38,208 bases of DNA, taken from the NCBI RefSeq assembly GCF_030247655.1, contig NZ_JAOTRZ010000008.1:1-38208 (forward strand), in the 5' to 3' direction. Position numbers and translations under genes: made by a program. The DNA is from Trichlorobacter sp. (GTDB lineage Bacteria > Desulfobacterota > Desulfuromonadia > Geobacterales > Pseudopelobacteraceae). Below are positions 34,239 to 38,208 of the stretch, one piece after another (position 1 is the stretch's first letter; each line of letters opens with the position of its first letter). The notes beneath the pieces were generated by a model, which saw nothing but the letters and a program-made list of their open reading frames with translations, ran no database searches and was not told the DNA's origin.

Positions 34239-34595
34239 ATGGACGCCGAGAAACTTGAACAATTTCGTCAGCTGCTCCAGGAAGAGATGAAGGCGCTGCT
34301 GTCAGAAGCAGATAAAACAGTACATGAGATGGGGGACGAAGCCTCCCACTTCCCTGATCCCACCGACCGTGCCACACAGGAATCTGACCGCACCTTTGAA
34401 CTGCGGATTCGTGACCGCGAACGGAAGCTGGCCAACAAGGTCAGAGAAGCGCTGGAGCGGATTGATGACGGCACCTACGGCATTTGTGAAGATTGTGGCG
34501 CAGATATCAGTGAGGCCCGCCTGAAGGCCCGTCCGGTAACCACCCAGTGTATTGATTGCAAGATTGAGGCAGAAGAGAAGGAAAAGCGGCACTAA
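34239..34595 (+). CDS. dksA: DksA/TraR family zinc-finger protein
   Basis: A 118-residue RNA-polymerase-binding regulator. A long coiled coil at about residues 1-70 includes the acidic tip region HFPDPTDRATQESDRT. The C4 zinc finger follows: CEDCGADIS...TTQCIDCK. DksA enters the polymerase secondary channel and works with ppGpp in the stringent response. The coiled-coil tip and four cysteines are preserved, but several paralogues are usual in this group, so the symbol is tentative. ATG 34239 has gaggag 5 bases before it; an upstream TTG (34221) would overlap that ribosome site. Confidence 0.88.
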   Translation: MDAEKLEQFRQLLQEEMKALLSEADKTVHEMGDEASHFPDPTDRATQESDRTFELRIRDRERKLANKVREALERIDDGTYGICEDCGADISEARLKARPVTTQCIDCKIEAEEKEKRH

Positions 34596-34649
34596 GATCT
34601 GTCTTTTGACACTGTCAGTCTTTGTACAGCTGTAAGCACAGGATTTCGC

Positions 34650-36044
34650 ATGCCAGACACGACTACGAAGAAATCCCCTGCAACTGTTCCTGAAAGCCTT
34701 CAAGCACAGAAGGATCTTCAGCTTTTCTATTTATTCAGCACCACCCTGCTTTCCACCATGCAGCTTAACAAGCTGCTTCACCTGATCCTTTCCACCCTGG
34801 TCTGTGAAGAAAACAGCCTGTTCTGTCGTGCCATGCTGTTTCTCTACAACCAGAAAACAAACACCTTGCAGGGCATGTTGGGTATCTGCCGTAAAAGTAC
34901 CGACGGGCTACAGCTGGTAGGCGCTGATCCAGCTAATCCACTGAGTGGTTACTGGGATCTTGATGAGGATGCTATGGCCAGCCAGCGCCAGTCTGATTTT
35001 TGCACCAAAGTCAGGGAAACCCGGATTGATCTTGCTGAGGGCTGCCAGATTGTTTCCCATGTTGTTGATGAACGACGTCTCTATCGAATTGAGGATGTTG
35101 AGTGCCTGAAATGCCAGGAATGCGATTTTATCTCCCGGTTTGGTGTCAGCTCCTTTGCTGCAGTCCCCCTCGTCACTCGTAACAATCTGGTCGGCATTAT
35201 TATCGTTGATAACCCCTTCAAGCACCAACCGATCACTGATCAGCAACTTCAGGTATTGCAGCTGTTTGCCAACCAGGCCGGCATGGCCATTGAAAACACC
35301 CGACTCTATCGTGATCTTGAAGAGGCTCATGCCGAGTTACGCGATGCCCGTCAGCGTCTGATCCATGGCGCACACCTGGCTGCTATCGGCGAGATGGCCG
35401 CTTCAATTTCCCATGAGCTGAAGACCCCTTTGATCACCATTGGCGGCTTTGCCGCCCGCCTGGGACGTATGTTGCCGGAAAATACCTCCCAACGACACTG
35501 TCTGGATACCATTATCAGTGAATCACATCGACTTGAACGGCTTCTGGGGGATATTCTGACCTTTTCGCGCAAGCCTACCATCTGTTATCAGGAGTGTGAT
35601 CTGGCAGAGATAATCAGGACCTGTCTGGCTGATTATGCTCACGCATTGGAAGAGCGTAACATCATGCTGAAGGCCGTTATACCTTCAGGAACATGTGTGA
35701 TTCAGGGAGATAGTAGCCAGCTGAAGCAGGTCTGTATCAACCTGATTGTCAATGCCCAGGAAGCGATAACCCAGGATGGTACGCTGCGGGTGGTTCTTAC
35801 CACTAAAGAGGAAAGAGGGAAGATCTGTGCTGTTGCTTCATTTGCCGATAGTGGTGGGGGCATCCCTGAAGATGTTCTCAGCAAAATCTTTACACCGTTT
35901 TTCACCACCAAGCGCCATGGCACCGGTCTTGGTCTGGCTATTGTCAACCGGATAATCCAGAATCACGATGGTATCCTAAGGGTTCACAATGTTGGTGACG
36001 GGGCAGAGTTCCAGGTAGTTCTTCCGCTGGCGGTCTGTGGCTAG
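34650..36044 (+). CDS. GAF-domain sensor histidine kinase
   Basis: A 464-residue cytoplasmic kinase. A GAF domain fills about residues 30-215 and carries an unusual C152-x2-C155-x2-C158 cluster (CLKCQEC). A coiled coil leads to HisKA with H255 in [11 protein letters not shown]. The HATPase domain has an N-box-like [10 protein letters not shown], then [13 protein letters not shown] and [10 protein letters not shown]. There is no receiver domain or membrane helix. The closely spaced cysteines could bind metal or an iron-sulfur cluster, suggesting redox sensing; this is inference. The cognate regulator is not in the window. The ribosome site is weak. Its stop shares the bases CTAG with the stop of the convergent EAL gene. 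Confidence 0.9.
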   Translation: MPDTTTKKSPATVPESLQAQKDLQLFYLFSTTLLSTMQLNKLLHLILSTLVCEENSLFCRAMLFLYNQKTNTLQGMLGICRKSTDGLQLVGADPANPLSGYWDLDEDAMASQRQSDFCTKVRETRIDLAEGCQIVSHVVDERRLYRIEDVECLKCQECDFISRFGVSSFAAVPLVTRNNLVGIIIVDNPFKHQPITDQQLQVLQLFANQAGMAIENTRLYRDLEEAHAELRDARQRLIHGAHLAAIGEMAASISHELKTPLITIGGFAARLGRMLPENTSQRHCLDTIISESHRLERLLGDILTFSRKPTICYQECDLAEIIRTCLADYAHALEERNIMLKAVIPSGTCVIQGDSSQLKQVCINLIVNAQEAITQDGTLRVVLTTKEERGKICAVASFADSGGGIPEDVLSKIFTPFFTTKRHGTGLGLAIVNRIIQNHDGILRVHNVGDGAEFQVVLPLAVCG

Positions 36045-38208
36045 CGATTACTTTCGTTCTGATTTCTTTCCGTTAGCCGTTTGCGAGTGAACTCATCCGC
36101 AGGCTCAGGACGGCTGAAGAGGAATCCCTGGGCCAGTACGCAACCCAGTTCCTGCAGCATCTGTCGTTGTCCTTCCTCCTCTACTCCCTCGGCAACCGTG
36201 GTAAGCCCCAACTGTTGAGCCATGGCAACAATCGTGGCAACAATGGCCCGATCATTCTGGTCCACCAGCATCTCACGTACAAAGGCCTGATCGATCTTAA
36301 GCGTGTCCACCGGGAAACGCTTAAGGTAGGCCAGTGACGAGTAGCCGGTGCCAAAATCGTCAATTGCCAGGGCAAATCCCTGCTCTTTTAATTCGGTCAG
36401 GATGCTGATCACCTGCTGGGGGTCCGACATCAGGACGCTTTCCGTCAGTTCCAGCTCCAGGCAACTACTGGGCACACCCGCCTCGTCGATAATTCTGCCG
36501 ATAAGGCCGATAAAATCAGGATCATCCAGCTGGCGTGCCGAAACATTGATGGCAATTCTGCCGTGACAGAAGAGCCCGCTATCCTGCCAATGGCGTATCT
36601 GATGACAGGCGGTACGAAGCACCCAGCCGCCCAGCTCCATCATCATTCCCCGTGCCTCGGCAACCGGTATAAATTCAGCAGGACTGATCCAGCCCAGCTC
36701 CGGGTCGTGCCAGCGTAGCAAGGCCTCAGCGCCTACAATTTTGCCGGAGAGCAGTTCAATCTGAGGTTGATAATACAGCTCAAGCTGATTGTCATGCATG
36801 GCCCGCTCAAGCCGATGGGCCAGTTCAAGTGTGCGTGCCAGGTGCTGTCCCATCTCTGGACGGTAAAAACAACAGCCGTTACCGGTCTCTTTAGCCCGGG
36901 ACATGGCCAGGTCAACCTTGGAGAGCAGTTCTGCCGAGGTCTCGCCATCAGCGGGATAGACCGCTACGCCGATGTTTCCTCCAATGGCAAAACGATTACC
37001 GACCAGGCAGAACGGGGTTGAAATGGTGGCAAGAATCTTTTCTCCCAGGGCCGCCGCCCCGAACTGATCAAGTTTGGGGCAGATGATGGTAAAGTCGTTG
37101 CCACTAAAACGTGCTACAAAACCTGCTGTCCCATATAACTGCTGTAGTTGTCCGGCAACCCGCACCAGAACCTGGTCCCCCAGCGCGTGTCCATGGGTCT
37201 CGTTAATCTCCCGCAAATAATTGAGATCTAACAGGAGCAGTGAGATAGTATGGCCTTCGGCAGCAGCGGCAGCCAGGTCCCGATCAAGCTGCTCGGTAAA
37301 TAAAATCCGGTTGGGTAGTCCCGTGAGGCGATCGTAATAGGCCAGCTGCTGGACATGGGCCTGTGCATCTTCATGGGCACGTCGCATCCGCAGATTTTGA
37401 ATGCCAAAGGCAAGGTCATCAGCCAGTTCCTCCAGCAGAGTCACCTCTTGCTCGTGGAAGGCATGGGATTCAGGTGCATAGATGGCCAGTGCACCGATTA
37501 CTTCATCCTGCAATCGTAACGGTAGTGCGATGGCTGATTGATAATTTCTTACACGAGCATCTTCATGCCAGGGAGCCAGTCGGGGGTCATTAAGAATATC
37601 CTGCCTCAACTGGATGATACCGGTACGAATGGCAGTGCTCATGGCGCTGGCACCACGTTCTCCTTCGGCCCAGGTCATCCTGGCCTGACTGAGAAACCCT
37701 TGTTCTGCACCATAGTAAGTCGCGGGGGTTATTGACTTTTCTTGATCAAATTGGGCAATTCCCACCCAGGCCAGCCGGTAGCCACCGATTTCAACCGCTA
37801 TACGGCAGACCTGGGCCAGCTGATCATCTTCGCGACTGCTGCGCAGTAGCGTCCGGTTACTGGCAGAGAGCAGACGCATGGCCCGATTTGCCTGTTTCAG
37901 TTCAGTTTCAGCCTGCTTTTGCGCCGTAATGTCACGAATGGTGGCCAGGATCATCAGATCTGGTCCCGTTCCGATCGGTCCCAAGGTAATATCTGCAGGA
38001 AAGGTACTGCCATCCTTGCGCTGTCCTGAAAAGGGTACACCTGTTGCCATCGGTCGATCTACGGGTGCAGCCATAAATCTGACTACCATGCCTGCATGGT
38101 ACTCCCGTTTGTCCCGTGGAATCAGTTCGCTCAAAGGGAGCCCTGCCAGTTTATCCGGCCCATACCCGAATAACTGTTCAGCGCGTTGGTTGGCGTGCCT
38201 GATCAGTG
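36041..38208 (-). CDS. PAS-GAF-GGDEF-EAL cyclic-di-GMP protein (N-terminus beyond window)
   Basis: A coding region open to the right edge, at least 722 codons. The first visible part is a PAS domain (NQRAEQLFGYGPDKLAG and GVPFSGQRKDGSTFPADI), followed by a PAC-like stretch, a GAF domain (RTLLRSSREDDQLAQVCRIA), a GGDEF domain and an EAL domain. The GGDEF signature is degenerate: SGNDF at 37091-37105. The EAL side is intact: GAEALLRW near 36717, then DDFGTGYSSLAYLKRFPVD and KIDQAFV. It therefore probably hydrolyses c-di-GMP, with the GGDEF part as a regulatory GTP site. The in-frame TTG at 38134 is not a start, since PAS homology continues upstream of it. Confidence 0.93.
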   Translation of the reverse strand, partial: LIRHANQRAEQLFGYGPDKLAGLPLSELIPRDKREYHAGMVVRFMAAPVDRPMATGVPFSGQRKDGSTFPADITLGPIGTGPDLMILATIRDITAQKQAETELKQANRAMRLLSASNRTLLRSSREDDQLAQVCRIAVEIGGYRLAWVGIAQFDQEKSITPATYYGAEQGFLSQARMTWAEGERGASAMSTAIRTGIIQLRQDILNDPRLAPWHEDARVRNYQSAIALPLRLQDEVIGALAIYAPESHAFHEQEVTLLEELADDLAFGIQNLRMRRAHEDAQAHVQQLAYYDRLTGLPNRILFTEQLDRDLAAAAAEGHTISLLLLDLNYLREINETHGHALGDQVLVRVAGQLQQLYGTAGFVARFSGNDFTIICPKLDQFGAAALGEKILATISTPFCLVGNRFAIGGNIGVAVYPADGETSAELLSKVDLAMSRAKETGNGCCFYRPEMGQHLARTLELAHRLERAMHDNQLELYYQPQIELLSGKIVGAEALLRWHDPELGWISPAEFIPVAEARGMMMELGGWVLRTACHQIRHWQDSGLFCHGRIAINVSARQLDDPDFIGLIGRIIDEAGVPSSCLELELTESVLMSDPQQVISILTELKEQGFALAIDDFGTGYSSLAYLKRFPVDTLKIDQAFVREMLVDQNDRAIVATIVAMAQQLGLTTVAEGVEEEGQRQMLQELGCVLAQGFLFSRPEPADEFTRKRLTERNQNESNR

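Overview
The window reads as chromosome of an anaerobic, sensor-rich Desulfuromonadia/Geobacter-type bacterium (Geobacter or Trichlorobacter; inferred from gene content, not checked against a database). The signs are a chemoreceptor with a CxxCH c-haem motif, a bacteriohemerythrin, an FprA-type flavodiiron protein, a ubiD/ubiA/ubiX set of the kind used for quinone synthesis, DksA, and several large sensor kinases. It carries about 28 protein genes, 2 of them cut by the window edges, and I see no rRNA, tRNA or CRISPR array.

Layout. Positions 1-896 (minus strand) hold a cut NAD(P)-binding epimerase-like gene and a YqaA membrane protein. At 966-3796 are a WYL regulator, a MidA-type methyltransferase with a possible leaderless promoter, and an overlapping HAD phosphatase. 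At 3909-9760 lies a sensory block: haem chemoreceptor, hemerythrin, and a hybrid kinase with receiver and Hpt domains. At 9757-13234 glycogen synthase overlaps a class A penicillin-binding protein. At 13395-18492 are a small secreted Cys-rich protein, a small unknown gene, and a complete MacA-MacB-TolC-like efflux operon. At 18565-20810 are ubiD and ubiA.

From 20845 to 30809 a type I restriction-modification island follows: hsdM, a DUF1016 nuclease-like gene, hsdS, an AAA_14/DUF4143 ATPase, hsdR and a YgjP-like metallopeptidase. Most junctions are 4-base ATGA overlaps. It lies between ubiA and ubiX, so it appears to split a ubiD-ubiA-ubiX operon. The remaining right side (31429-38208) is ordinary core: flavodiiron protein (minus), radA, dksA-like, a GAF histidine kinase, and a cut PAS-GAF-GGDEF-EAL protein (minus).

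The most unusual signal is a family of palindromic elements with outer arms gtaggggc...gcccctac. Five copies are visible, all between 20.8 and 31.4 kb. Three lie inside hsdR and are translated in the same phase, each starting at a GTA codon; they add about 34, 24 and 10 residues without breaking the frame. The other two sit exactly on the TAG stop codons of ubiA and ubiX. The two long hsdR copies also contain 15-base (5-residue, KPAQT-like) sub-repeats in different numbers. This looks like a protein-coding palindromic repeat family that spreads through this region while sparing the reading frame.
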